This document shows, in pieces, positions 16,807-25,753 of a DNA stretch of 64,000 nucleotides. A program made the translations under genes and the position numbers. The stretch lies in the NCBI GenBank assembly GCA_937988745.1, contig CALKAR010000022.1, positions 15,549 through 79,548 on the forward strand, written 5' to 3'. The notes below the pieces were generated by a model, which ran no database searches, was not told where the DNA came from, and worked only from the letters and a program-made list of their open reading frames with translations. The stretch comes from an uncultured Peptococcaceae bacterium. Its GTDB lineage: Bacteria > Bacillota > Limnochordia > Darwinibacteriales > Darwinibacteriaceae. Position 1 is the first letter of the stretch; each line of letters starts with the position of its first letter.

Positions 16807-18024
16807 ATGAGCAGAGGTCGCATTACAGCCTTCATTGCCCTGTTGATCGCTCTAGCCATGCTGTTTTATCCGCAGGAATCCTTTGAAGCATCTGTGGAAG
16901 GCCTAAAGCTGTGGTTTGAAATCGTGCTCCCTGCTCTCCTACCCTTCTTTGCCATGGCAGACATTTTGATGGGGTTGGGAGTAGTGAACTTCCTGGGAGC
17001 ACTGTTAGAACCAGTCATGCGTCCCTTATTCCGTATTCCTGGAGTGGGAGGCTTCGCCGTCGCTATGGGCCTGGCAGGTGGCTACCCGATTGGCGCCCGC
17101 ATTACCGGTGAACTGCACCGCAGGGAACTCTGCACACGAGTCGAAGCAGAACGCCTCTTGGCCTTTGCGAACACCGCAGATCCTTTGTTCATCGTGGGAG
17201 CTGTCGCCGTGGGCATGTTCGGACGGCCTGAACTAGGGGCCGCCATGCTGATTGCCCATTACTTAGGTGTAGTTATAATGGGATTATTATTGCGGTTTTA
17301 CGGCCGCGGCGAACCAGAAACACCGCTTCCTAAAAGGCGTCAATCCGAAGGCTACTTCACCCACGCAATACGCGAAATGGATCGAGCCCGCCGCGCAGAC
17401 GGCCGCTCTTTTGGCGAGCTATTTGGCGACACAATCCGCGAAACTTTCGCGTCTATGTTGTTTATTGGTGGGTGTATCATGATGTTTTCAGTGTTGACCG
17501 CGGTACTGGACGCCACTGGCATTATGCGCTATCTGACACTCCCTTTGGAAAAAATCCTTAAACTGCTGAAATTGGATTCTAGTCTGGCAACACCCATTAT
17601 TCACGGCTTTTTTGAAACAACTCTTGGTTCCCAATCTGCAAGCAATGCCAGCGCTCCACTGGTACAGCGTGCGGTTACAGCCAGTTTGGTCATTGGCTGG
17701 AGCGGACTTTCAGTCCACAGCCAGGTATCAGTAATGATATTAGGAACCAAAATCCGGATGAGCCCGTATATGCTGGCACGTTTGGGCCATGGAATACTGG
17801 CAGGAATTATCACAGCACTTCTATTAGGCCCAGGCATGCCAGTTGTCAGCGGGCTCATGGGAGCTATTCCTGTCCTTTCGAGCACCACCTGGCAGGCACT
17901 CAGCTTTGGTGCCCGCTTTGCGGCATCGCTTAAATGGGCCAGTATTTTAGGCGTGGCCTGCACAGCGGCGGGTACTCTAGCTAGGATGTCGAGCCGCGTA
18001 AAGATCATTCCCCTTAGACGTTAA
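16807..18024 (+). CDS. ylbJ: Sporulation integral membrane protein YlbJ
   Basis: A polytopic membrane protein of 405 residues. It begins MSRGRITAFIALLIALAMLFYPQ and has several hydrophobic segments (PALLPFFAMADILMGLGVVNFLGALL; GFAVAMGLAGGYPIGAR; MLFIGGCIMMFSVLTAVL). In B. subtilis YlbJ is a sigma-E-controlled mother-cell protein needed for spore cortex. The GGYPIGA motif is shared with nucleoside-gate domains. ATG 16807 has AGAGG 8 bases upstream; an ATG at 16798 abuts that site. The end overlaps the convergent coiled-coil gene by 11 bases. It is on the opposite strand to its neighbours, consistent with separate (sporulation) control. Confidence 0.9.
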   Translation: MSRGRITAFIALLIALAMLFYPQESFEASVEGLKLWFEIVLPALLPFFAMADILMGLGVVNFLGALLEPVMRPLFRIPGVGGFAVAMGLAGGYPIGARITGELHRRELCTRVEAERLLAFANTADPLFIVGAVAVGMFGRPELGAAMLIAHYLGVVIMGLLLRFYGRGEPETPLPKRRQSEGYFTHAIREMDRARRADGRSFGELFGDTIRETFASMLFIGGCIMMFSVLTAVLDATGIMRYLTLPLEKILKLLKLDSSLATPIIHGFFETTLGSQSASNASAPLVQRAVTASLVIGWSGLSVHSQVSVMILGTKIRMSPYMLARLGHGILAGIITALLLGPGMPVVSGLMGAIPVLSSTTWQALSFGARFAASLKWASILGVACTAAGTLARMSSRVKIIPLRR

Positions 18025-18475
18025 CATTCTGGTTGAGCTGCTCGCGGCCTTTGGACACGACTGAAAGAGTTTTCTCCAGCGCATCCTGCAGGTTGCGCAG
18101 AACTTGATCAGCATACTCATCGGCTCCCCGTCTAATCTCCTGAGCGCGCTGTGATGCTTCTTCCACTATCCGGCGCGCTTCTTGTTCCGCCTGCCGATGA
18201 ATCTCGCTCTCCTTAATGAGCTTGGAAGCGTATTCTTCTGCTTGAGCCACAATCCGCTCTGCCTTCTGCTGTCCCTCAGCAATAACTCGATCTTTCTCGA
18301 CAGACACGGCTTCTGCTCGCCGTACTTCTTCCGGAACTGATGTGCGGATTTGATCGATGAGATCTAACAGCTCATCCGCGTCAATCAGCACTTTACCGGT
18401 CAGGGGAAGCTCTGGTGCCTTTTCCACAAGCTCCTCAAGCTGCTCAAGCAAGACTACAAGATTGATCCTATTCAT
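18014..18475 (-). CDS. Coiled-coil protein, V/F-type ATPase subunit-like, function unknown
   Basis: A 153-residue, highly charged helical protein. The N-terminus MNRINLVVLLEQLEELVEKAPELPLTGKVLIDADELLDLIDQIR is compact, and residues ~55-150 form a long Ala/Glu/Arg-rich coiled coil that resembles ATP synthase subunit b or DivIVA by composition. No membrane segment is present. The ATG at 18475 overlaps the coaD stop (ATGAATAG), so it is translated with coaD. Similar proteins sit beside coaD and ylbJ in clostridia. I do not know a function. Confidence 0.82.
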   Translation of the reverse strand: MNRINLVVLLEQLEELVEKAPELPLTGKVLIDADELLDLIDQIRTSVPEEVRRAEAVSVEKDRVIAEGQQKAERIVAQAEEYASKLIKESEIHRQAEQEARRIVEEASQRAQEIRRGADEYADQVLRNLQDALEKTLSVVSKGREQLNQNVNV

Positions 18476-18968
18476 GGTTGTCACCGTCCGTTTCCCTAAA
18501 CTTTTCGTAAAGCCTGGCAGCAACAGGGGGCGATACCCATTTGGAGACGTCCCCACCTAGGCTGGCTACTTCCTTGATAGCGGAGGAACTGATGAAGGAA
18601 TACTTGCTGTTGGTCATCATGAAGATGGTTTCGACATCGGGTGCTAAATTGCTGTTCATAGCAGCCAGTTTGAACTCAAACTCAAAGTCAGTCACAGCTC
18701 GCAATCCCCGCACAATCGCAACCGCGTTCTTCTTGTGAGCGTAATCCACAGCAAGGCCCGCATAAGATTCTATCGTCACATTATCTAAATGGCTGAACTG
18801 CTCCTGCAGCATTTCTACCCGCTCTTGGACCGTAAACAGCGGTCTTTTCTCTGGATTATGTAATACAGCTACGTAAATATGGTCAAACAACCTGCTTGCA
18901 CGTTCAATGATATCGACATGCCCTAAAGTTACGGGATCAAAAGTTCCTGGGCAGACGCTGATTCGCAC
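18468..18968 (-). CDS. coaD: Phosphopantetheine adenylyltransferase
   Basis: Penultimate enzyme of CoA synthesis, which forms dephospho-CoA from ATP and phosphopantetheine. 166 residues with the nucleotidyl-transferase signature PGTFDPVTLGHVDII, VRGLRAVTDFEFEFKLA, and SKYSFISSSAIKEVASLGG. The start is GTG 18968, overlapping the rsmD stop as TAGTG. The rsmD-coaD order is standard in Firmicutes. Confidence 0.97.
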   Translation of the reverse strand: MRISVCPGTFDPVTLGHVDIIERASRLFDHIYVAVLHNPEKRPLFTVQERVEMLQEQFSHLDNVTIESYAGLAVDYAHKKNAVAIVRGLRAVTDFEFEFKLAAMNSNLAPDVETIFMMTNSKYSFISSSAIKEVASLGGDVSKWVSPPVAARLYEKFRETDGDNHE

Positions 18969-19528
18969 TATTCGACATCCTCCCTCAAAGTAAAAAAACC
19001 GAGCACCGTATCTCCATATTTCTCACGGCGCACTAGCTGAAATTTCGACATACTTAAATCGATATCCTCTTTCGCTCCATATTCTGCTACGACCATCCCA
19101 TCTAGTTGAATAATCCCTGCGTCATAAATGGCCGCAAGCGTCGGTTCAATTAGTCCCTGGCCATAGGGCGGATCAAGAAAAATTATATCAAAACTCTGGT
19201 TGAGATTGCCAAGACGCTGAATTGCTCGGTCAACCCGCATAGTGAGCACTTCAGCACCACTCAGCTTTGCCTTAGTCAAGTTGGATTTTATCATACGGGT
19301 GCAAGCTGATTTAGCGTCAACAAACACTGCCTGAGCCGCTCCTCTGCTGAGGGCTTCAATACCAATGCCACCATTACCTGCGAATAGATCAAGGAAAACT
19401 GCGTTAGAAATTCGCGGCTGCAGAATATTAAACAAGGCTTCTTTGACTCTGTCGGAAGTAGGCCGAGTGTCATTACCTGGAACACTGCCTAAGCGCACGC
19501 CTTTTGCTTTCCCTGCCACAACCCGCAT
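18968..19528 (-). CDS. rsmD: 16S rRNA (guanine966-N2)-methyltransferase RsmD
   Basis: SAM-dependent methyltransferase of 186 residues. It begins MRVVAGKAKGVRLGSVPG and contains the family blocks TRPTSDRVKEALFNIL, FLDLFAGNGGIGIEALSRGA (SAM loop) and FLDPPYG (catalytic N/D-PPY). It modifies G966 of 16S rRNA. ATG 19528 has GGAG 8 bases upstream; the reading 11 codons longer lacks such a site. It heads rsmD-coaD-coiled coil. Confidence 0.96.
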   Translation of the reverse strand: MRVVAGKAKGVRLGSVPGNDTRPTSDRVKEALFNILQPRISNAVFLDLFAGNGGIGIEALSRGAAQAVFVDAKSACTRMIKSNLTKAKLSGAEVLTMRVDRAIQRLGNLNQSFDIIFLDPPYGQGLIEPTLAAIYDAGIIQLDGMVVAEYGAKEDIDLSMSKFQLVRREKYGDTVLGFFTLREDVE

Positions 19529-19690
19529 TGCCATCACTCCATTATTGGCGTTTATTACCAATTTTTAGTACGCATAAGAGTTAGCAAGCCTGCCACATAC
19601 TAGCAAATGAAAAGATTGACCTCCCCATAAGGCACAGGAATTGACTGGCTTAGTATTTCCCAGTCTTCCTCCGGTTTCTCCTCTCCCATG

Positions 19691-19725
19691 GACAGCAGGC
19701 CTGCTTTATAGAGCAGGCCGCTGTC
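19691..19725 (-). terminator. Strong hairpin at the 3' end of recG
   Basis: GACAGC-AGGCCTGCT on one side and AGCAGGCC-GCTGTC on the other form a nearly perfect 14-15 bp stem around a TTATAG loop, overlapping the recG stop codon. No U-run follows on the minus strand, so it may be a weak terminator or an mRNA 3' protector. The 160 bases from here to rsmD carry no gene I can support. Confidence 0.6.
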
Positions 19726-21730
19726 TATTTATTTCTTCTCGCAGTGTTGGATAACCCTCAAGCTCCGGATTCACCTGAAGGAGCTGTTGGGCTTCTTGAG
19801 CAGCTAGCTCTAATAAATCTCGGTCTTCTACAATGTCTCCCAGTAAGAAAAGCGGCTGCCCTGATTGACGAAGCCCAAGCAGATCTCCTGGACCCCGAAT
19901 CTTAAGGTCTTCTTCTGCGATCATAAACCCGTCGGTCGAATGCCGTATCGCCTGCAGACGACGCTTTACTGTATCTGATTTCAAATCAGCTATTAAAAAA
20001 CAGTATCCTTGTTTCTCTCCGCGCCCAACTCTGCCTCGGAGCTGATGAAGCTGAGCTAGTCCAAAACGCTCGGCGTTTTCGATCACCATCACCGTTGCCC
20101 GCGGCACATTCATTCCCACTTCAATCACTGTTGTCGAAACGAGGACATCAAGCTCATGACGGTAAAAGGCTTCTAGGACTTCTTCTATTTATTGGCCCAT
20201 CTGCCCAGGGACCAAGCCTACTCGAACATCTTTGAGCGGACCTTTCACTAAGCGTTCCATTTCCTGGACCGCTGCTCGAAGATCAAGCTTGTCCGACTCT
20301 TCCACCAATGGAAACACCACAAAAGCCTGTTCACCTTGGCGAACCCGCCTCACAACGAATTCATACACTTGGTCACGCTGACGAGGGTGGATCAGCCGGG
20401 TATCAACCTCTTTGCGGCCTGCGGGCATGTCACGAATGCTGCTCACGGCCAAATCACCATAGAGAGTCAAAGCGAGAGAACGAGGTATAGGCGTAGCGCT
20501 CATCACTAACATATCGGCGGACTGTTGATCACCGAGTGCTTGACGCTGCCGCACGCCGAAACGATGCTGTTCATCGACAATAGCCAGCGTGAGGTTCTTA
20601 AACCTCACACCATCTGTAATCAGCGCGTGCGTGCCAACCACAACCGGAAGCGTTCCTGAACTGATTCCCTCCAGCACAGCTGTGCGGTGTTTCTTAGGCA
20701 TATTGCTCACTAGAAGTTCGACTTCAATACCAAGTGTGCTGAAAGTGTCCCTGAACCGCTCGACCATCTGCCGCGCCAAGACTTCGGTAGGGACCATGAC
20801 AGCCACCTGCCCACCTGATTCCACCGCCTTGACAGCTGCGTAGAGAGCTACGATTGTTTTCCCAGAACCTACATCGCCCTGTATCAAGCGGCCCATGCGC
20901 GCAGGGCTTTCCATATCGGCCCTAACATCAGCGATCGCCTGTTCCTGGCCATTTGTCAGCTGAAACGGGAGGCTCTCAAAAAAGCGTTCTACAAGAGGTC
21001 CATCCGGTTTATGGACTTTACCGGGAATGGACGTCGCACTGAGCTGGAGCCCCAAATGAAATAGAAAAAATTCCTCAAAGATCAACCGTCTGCGGGCCTT
21101 CTCCAGTGCAGCACGGCTTTTCGGGAAATGAATCGCACGCAGCGCTTCATGCCGGTGTCCGAATTGAGCGGTTAGGTGACTGGGCAGACATTCATAAATC
21201 TCGTCTAAATACTGCAGCACATGCTCGGCCCACCTGATTCGCATTTGATTACTTATCCCGGATGTCAGTGGATAAACGGGCGCGAGCCCGGCCTTGGGTG
21301 CCTTCAGGTAAAACTCAGGCGAATTCATCTCCCACTCTAGCAGTGCTCGCTTGACGGTTCCGTAGACCCAAATCTGTTTGGCACTCCGCAGGCGCTGGTA
21401 AATATAAGTATAACCGCGCTTACGATGAAACAAGAACCACGTTAGTTTCAGAGTGCCCCCTCCGGCCATGAGCCTTGCCTGCACCAAACGCCGGCCTCCC
21501 GAGATCTGCCGCTCAGAAAGCTCAATGAGTTCTCCTGTAATCAAATATTCGCCTTCTTCCTGGAGCTCTCCAGGGGTCCAGACGCGAGTGAAATCTTTGT
21601 ATGTGCGCGGAAAACCATAGAGCACATCGCGCAGAGAATGAAGGCCCAGCTTCGCTAAAGTCTGACGCCGGTTTTCGCCCACACCTGGAAGGGCTGTGAC
21701 ATCACTGTCTAAATGGGCTTTCAATGCCAT
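19706..21730 (-). pseudogene. recG: ATP-dependent DNA helicase RecG, interrupted by an in-frame TAA
   Basis: A full-length RecG reading frame of 674 residues, which remodels stalled replication forks and Holliday junctions. It has an N-terminal wedge domain, Walker A GDVGSGKTIVALYA, DEQHRFG (Walker B) and VMSATPIPRSLALTLYG. The C-terminal helicase part has [40 protein letters not shown]. At codon 514 (20189-20191) the reading frame carries TAA, after GLVPGQMGQ and before [17 protein letters not shown]. The frame is the same on both sides, and all downstream motifs are intact. It is therefore a single nonsense change, either real, a readthrough or suppressed site, or a sequencing error. Without suppression, the product lacks motifs V and VI and should be inactive. 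Confidence 0.9.
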
Positions 21731-21745
21731 CTCCCTTCACCTCAT

Positions 21746-21770
21746 AAAAAAGCCCCTAGCAGCTAGGGGC
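21746..21770 (-). terminator. Rho-independent terminator between fakB and recG
   Basis: Minus-strand RNA forms GCCCCTAGC-TGC-...GGGGC (GCCCCTA paired with TAGGGGC) followed by UUUUUU. It ends the asp23-fakA-fakB transcript 11 bases after the fakB stop. Confidence 0.9.
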
Positions 21771-21780
21771 ATCACTATTG

Positions 21781-22644
21781 TTACATTTTCGGATGAATCA
21801 GCACTGCCATTGTGCCCATACCCACATGAACTCCGATAGTGGGACCAATCAACCCAAGGATGACATCATCCTTCAGAGATAGTTCCTCTTTCAGTGCCGC
21901 ATCCAACTGCTCAGCTTCATTGGGCACCATTGCATGGGTGAGTCCCACACTCAGGTCTTTATCAGGGTACTTGGCTCTAACCTGACCGGCCAGCTCCTTC
22001 AAGCGTTTGATGGCTCTACCTTTCCCTCTAATCTTCTCTAGAGGACTGACCACTCCATCTTGAAGTGTCAATATGGGCTTGATATTCAGCAGTGTACCTA
22101 ACAGGGCTTGAGCATTGCCGATCCGTCCATTGCGCCGCAGGTACTCGAGGGTATCAACTACGAAAAATACCTGCATCTCAGAAATGGCGTAGTTTACCTT
22201 CTCGAGGACTTCTTCAAGAGCTGCTCCTTCTTTGAGCAGGCGAGCTGCAGCAACTGCAACCAACCCAATCCCAATTGAAGCCGACTTGGTGTCAATGTTG
22301 ATTACCTTAATTCCTTCTTCAGCCACCATCGTGCCGGCAATTACTGAGGATTGATAGGTACCGCTAAGCCTGCTGCTGAGATGGATCGAAAGAATTGTAT
22401 CACCTGGTTCGGCAATTTCCAGATACTTAGCCTGGAAATCTGCTGGAGAAGGCTGACAAGTGCTCGGTAGCACCTCGTCTTCCTGCAGCCTCTTGTAAAA
22501 CTCACTCACACTCAGGTCAATGCCGTCCCTGTAGATCTCATCCCCAAACTGAATGCTTAGGGGAACAACATGGATGTCCAGTTCCTGCCGTACCTTCTCA
22601 GGCAGGTCACTGCCGCTGTCTGTGACAACATGGATCCGCGCCAT
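21781..22644 (-). CDS. DegV-family fatty acid-binding protein (FakB-like)
   Basis: A 287-residue DegV protein beginning MARIHVVTDSGSDLP, with the family blocks TCQPSPADFQAKY, ILSIHLSSRLSGTYQSS and a C-terminal segment ending GPTIGVHVGMGTMAV. DegV/FakB proteins bind a free fatty acid and present it to the FakA kinase. It lies 25 bases downstream of the fakA-like gene in the same direction, which strongly supports a functional FakA-FakB pair. An AAGGAGG site precedes the ATG. Confidence 0.9.
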   Translation of the reverse strand: MARIHVVTDSGSDLPEKVRQELDIHVVPLSIQFGDEIYRDGIDLSVSEFYKRLQEDEVLPSTCQPSPADFQAKYLEIAEPGDTILSIHLSSRLSGTYQSSVIAGTMVAEEGIKVINIDTKSASIGIGLVAVAAARLLKEGAALEEVLEKVNYAISEMQVFFVVDTLEYLRRNGRIGNAQALLGTLLNIKPILTLQDGVVSPLEKIRGKGRAIKRLKELAGQVRAKYPDKDLSVGLTHAMVPNEAEQLDAALKEELSLKDDVILGLIGPTIGVHVGMGTMAVLIHPKM

Positions 22645-22668
22645 GGGATGCCTCCTTATCGGGTTTTG

Positions 22669-24309
22669 TTACTCCACCGATACAATGTAATAGTATAAAG
22701 GCTGACCGCCGCTGTACATCTCTACTTCACAGTCGCTATACTGCTCGCAGAGTTCTTCATAGAGCTCTTCGGCTTCTGCTTTATCCTGGTCTTCACCATA
22801 GTAGATGCTGATTACCGACGAATCTTCGTCGACCATATTCTCGACCAAGCGGCGCGCCACATCAGCGGTTGATTGGCCAACTACGGCAATTTTCCCTTCC
22901 ACAAGGCCGATAATATCACGTTCTTCGATCTGGAGGTCGCCGGCTACAGTGGCTCGGACGGCATAGGTAACTTCACCTGTTTTGACCTCGCTCTTGTGCG
23001 CTTCCATAGCTTCTAAGTTGTGTTCCAAAGAAGCTTCTGGTTCGTAGTACATCAAAGCGGTGATGCCTTGAGGTATAGACCGAGTCGCCACCACTCCAAT
23101 AGGTTTATCGGCGAGCTCCCGCACCTGATTGGCAGAGAAGATGACGTTCTTGTTGTTTGGCAGAATAATCACCGCATCAGCATTAACGCTTTCTACTGCT
23201 TTCAAAAGATCTTCGGTGCTGGGGTTCATAGTCTGACCGCCTGGTACGATCACATCTACTCCTAGGCTCATAAAAATATCGGCCAGACCTTTGCCAGGAA
23301 CAACAGCAACTAGTCCGAGGGGCTTGCGTTCACCCTGCGGAGCAGATATGGTGTTAAGCCCATGCTGATGTTCTTCCGTGTACTGTTCATTCTGCAGCTG
23401 CATGTTGTCGATTTTGATGTCAGTCAGATTACCTAGAGCGCCGCAGAATTCCAATACTTCTCCAGGATGGTCTGTGTGAATATGAACTTTTACAACACGC
23501 TCATCTCCGACGACCAGCATCGATTCGCCTTTGGGCTCCAAAGAGCTGCGGACATAATCAGGATCTAGGTCGGTACCAAGAATCAAAAACTCAGTACAGT
23601 ATTTGTTTACCAACTCGCCTTCGATGCGAGAGATACCTTCCTGAACCTCTACCGCACGTGCAGGCTGAAGTTCTACATCGGCGTATTCGAGTGGTTTTCC
23701 TTCGAGACCGTGTACAAAGCCTTCAAAGATACACAAAAGCCCCTGTCCACCTGCATCGACTACACCAGCTTCTTTCAGGACCGGCAGGTGCTTAGGGCTG
23801 TCTTGCACGGCCTGAGCGGCGGCTTCATAGGCTGCATACAGCACTTCGGCGGCATTAGCTCCTTCTTCGGCGGCAGCAGCAGCGGCTGATGCTGCTTCAC
23901 GGCCGACTGTCAGCATTGTACCTTCTACCGGCTTCATTACCGCTCTGTACGTAGTTTCCGAAGATTTGCGCAGCGCTCTGGCTAAATCTTCACCTGTTAC
24001 TTCCGCTGTTACATCGGCTAAGCCCTCTGCAAAACCCCGAAAATACTGTGATAAAATTACACCGCTGTTACCCCGGGCCCCCATCAAGGAGCCACGAGCC
24101 AGCGCTGATACTAATCGACTGATATTATCTGGTTCAACCTTTTCGATTTCTTTTAGTGCCGCATTCAAAGTAAGCGACATGTTGGTTCCCGTGTCGCCAT
24201 CTGGTACCGGGAAAACATTGAGACTGTTGACCATATCTTTCTGCTGCGTGAGGAGTGATCCCGCGTGCAGCAGCATATTTTTCAATACACTTCCGGTAAT
24301 GACTTCCAA
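22669..24309 (-). CDS. fakA: Fatty acid kinase FakA (DhaL/YloV family)
   Basis: A 546-residue kinase. The DhaL-type ATP-binding domain at the N-terminus shows NVFPVPDGDTGTNMSLTL and GSLMGARGNSGVILSQYFRGFA. A middle region with VHIHTDHPGEVLEF and a C-terminal EDD-like domain follow (GGQTMNPSTEDLLKAV, ILPNNKNVI). FakA phosphorylates FakB-bound fatty acids to acyl-phosphate, the substrate PlsX also makes. TTG 24309 is preceded by GGGAGGAAG. It lies 15 bases after asp23, and asp23-fakA-recG is conserved synteny. Confidence 0.93.
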   Translation of the reverse strand: MEVITGSVLKNMLLHAGSLLTQQKDMVNSLNVFPVPDGDTGTNMSLTLNAALKEIEKVEPDNISRLVSALARGSLMGARGNSGVILSQYFRGFAEGLADVTAEVTGEDLARALRKSSETTYRAVMKPVEGTMLTVGREAASAAAAAAEEGANAAEVLYAAYEAAAQAVQDSPKHLPVLKEAGVVDAGGQGLLCIFEGFVHGLEGKPLEYADVELQPARAVEVQEGISRIEGELVNKYCTEFLILGTDLDPDYVRSSLEPKGESMLVVGDERVVKVHIHTDHPGEVLEFCGALGNLTDIKIDNMQLQNEQYTEEHQHGLNTISAPQGERKPLGLVAVVPGKGLADIFMSLGVDVIVPGGQTMNPSTEDLLKAVESVNADAVIILPNNKNVIFSANQVRELADKPIGVVATRSIPQGITALMYYEPEASLEHNLEAMEAHKSEVKTGEVTYAVRATVAGDLQIEERDIIGLVEGKIAVVGQSTADVARRLVENMVDEDSSVISIYYGEDQDKAEAEELYEELCEQYSDCEVEMYSGGQPLYYYIVSVE

Positions 24310-24324
24310 GATTCTTCCTCCCGA

Positions 24325-24693
24325 CTATCTTCTGCCTGGCTGCGTGACACGCACGCCTTGCACCCGAACGTTGATATTCTCAACTTTCAGACCGAGTGTT
24401 GTTTCAACGGCATATTTTACCCGTTCTTGTACAATCCGGGCAACCTCAGAAATTTTCACACCATATTCCACTACGATGTACAGCGTAACACTAATCTTAT
24501 CATCATGGAATTGAATGTCTACGCCGCGTTCGTAATTCTCCCTCCGCAGAAGATCGGTAAGTCCTTCTTGCACACTGCGGGGAGCCATCCCCACTAAACC
24601 ATAGCATTCCATCGCGGCCACACCACAAACTGTGGCAATCACTTGTTCGCTGATATTGATCTTTCCCAAATCTGAGTGGAACTCTTGGGCCAT
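24325..24693 (-). CDS. Asp23/Gls24 family envelope stress protein
   Basis: A 122-residue YloU-type protein beginning MAQEFHSDLGKINISEQVIATVCGVAAMECYGLVGM; the block VDIQFHDDKISVTLYIVVEYGVKISEVARIVQERVKYAVE is typical of Asp23. These proteins associate with the membrane or are cytosolic, and are upregulated by envelope stress; the exact biochemical role is unclear. ATG 24693 has GGGAGGG just upstream. It is first in asp23-fakA-fakB, behind its own promoter and divergent from rpmB. Confidence 0.93.
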   Translation of the reverse strand: MAQEFHSDLGKINISEQVIATVCGVAAMECYGLVGMAPRSVQEGLTDLLRRENYERGVDIQFHDDKISVTLYIVVEYGVKISEVARIVQERVKYAVETTLGLKVENINVRVQGVRVTQPGRR

Positions 24694-24767
24694 GATAGTC
24701 CCTCCCTTAGGAGTGAGCTGCAATTGTCGAAAGTTCGCTGCAGTTCCTCTGTAATTCATCAGATATC

Positions 24768-24796
24768 ATTTTATCCATTTCACTGGCAAATGTAAA
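24768..24796 (-). promoter_or_regulatory. Sigma-A promoter of asp23-fakA-fakB
   Basis: On the minus strand: TTTACA (24791-24796), 17-base spacer, TAAAAT (24768-24773), about 75 bases upstream of asp23. It is back to back with the rpmB promoter, 12 bases away. Confidence 0.8.
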
Positions 24797-24807
24797 GGAT
24801 TTTTACC

Positions 24808-24836
24808 TTGCAATTGCAAGCACGCTGTGCTACAAT
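24808..24836 (+). promoter_or_regulatory. Sigma-A promoter of rpmB
   Basis: TTGCAA (24808-24813), 17-base spacer, TACAAT (24831-24836), about 44 bases upstream of rpmB. Confidence 0.8.
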
Positions 24837-24879
24837 GATTTACGTTACTAGGAGACGGTACAAAAAGGAGGTTAGATGT

Positions 24880-25071
24880 ATGGCCAGAAGGTGCATTATT
24901 TGTGACAAGCACACTAAGACAGGAAACATCCGGAGCCACGCCGAAAACAAGACCCGGCGCACTTGGAAGCCTAATCTACAGAAAATCCGGGTGTACGTTA
25001 ACGGCAGCCCACGCCGCGCCTATGTATGTACCAACTGCATCAAGAGCGGAAGGGCACAGCGTGTCATCTAA
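24880..25071 (+). CDS. rpmB: 50S ribosomal protein L28
   Basis: A 63-residue basic protein beginning MARRCIICDKHTKTGN, with a second pair of cysteines at YVCTNCIKSGRAQ, i.e. the zinc-binding four-cysteine form. ATG 24880 is preceded by AAGGAGG at 24865-24871; longer readings would run through it. It is a single-gene transcript with its own promoter and terminator, divergent from asp23, as in B. subtilis. I looked for a spoVM-like peptide between thiN and rpmB, its place in Bacillus, and there is no room for one. Confidence 0.97.
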   Translation: MARRCIICDKHTKTGNIRSHAENKTRRTWKPNLQKIRVYVNGSPRRAYVCTNCIKSGRAQRVI

Positions 25072-25091
25072 CCTCAGCCTCGAGGACAACA

Positions 25092-25122
25092 AACCCCAGG
25101 TCATCCTGGGGTTATTTTTTTT
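25092..25122 (+). terminator. Rho-independent terminator of rpmB
   Basis: AACCCCAGG-TCAT-CCTGGGGTT followed by ATTTTTTTT. The 3' end of the convergent thiN gene lies within it. Confidence 0.93.
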
Positions 25123-25753
25123 GGTGAACCACTAAGAGCACTCCTGCAGAGCAAGTTATATTTATGCGCTCGGCCGTTGCTTTATTACTTATACCCAAAG
25201 TGGCTCCTTTGATGAGTGTTCCATTCTCTAGGGGATAATATAGGCCGGAAACAGTAACCCCCTCGCACTTGTCAGATAGAGCAAGCAGCGATATCGTATC
25301 CCCTCGTTCCACGTTTAGTTCTATCCTATCGGTAGCGGTGTAAAGATGGGCGGCAGAAGTCAAGAGCTCGCCGCCCACCCCCTGTAATGCCAGCTTATAC
25401 AAAATGTCCAGATTAGCCAGACTGTGATCAATTCTACTTCCCCAGACTCCAGTCATGGCGATCTTCTTAACACCGCGTTCTAGTGCAACTTCTACAGCCA
25501 GTTCTCCATCAGTCTTGTCCTTGTGTATCGGAAATTGAATCACTTCGGCGTCGTTTTCTTGGCACCAATCTGTGATGTCAGTTTCCAGCGAATCAAAATC
25601 TCCCAGCACAATATGGGGCACAATACCCCACCTCTGTGCGTGGTGTACCCCGCCATCGGCACAAATAACGAGAGTGTCGTCAGAAATCTGGGGCGCAAAT
25701 AGTGGTACGTCTTCGCCAGAGCCAATTATGAAAGCCTTATTGGGCTGGTTCAA
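25112..25753 (-). CDS. thiN: Thiamine pyrophosphokinase
   Basis: Transfers pyrophosphate from ATP to thiamine to make TPP. A ~213-residue protein with ICADGGVHHAQRWGIVPHIVLGDFDS (catalytic Asp motif), FPIHKDKTDGELAVE and GVWGSRIDHSLANLDIL. Start is most likely TTG 25753, which has AGGAAGG six bases upstream; a reading from 25780 adds nine residues. The gene overlaps thiT by 17 bases and is co-transcribed with it behind the TPP riboswitch: import plus activation of thiamine. Confidence 0.95.
   Translation of the reverse strand: MNQPNKAFIIGSGEDVPLFAPQISDDTLVICADGGVHHAQRWGIVPHIVLGDFDSLETDITDWCQENDAEVIQFPIHKDKTDGELAVEVALERGVKKIAMTGVWGSRIDHSLANLDILYKLALQGVGGELLTSAAHLYTATDRIELNVERGDTISLLALSDKCEGVTVSGLYYPLENGTLIKGATLGISNKATAERINITCSAGVLLVVHQKK

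Noticed and set aside
25072..25111. Possible spoVM-like peptide between rpmB and thiN
   Set aside because: The gap is 40 bases and is occupied by the terminator; no frame fits.
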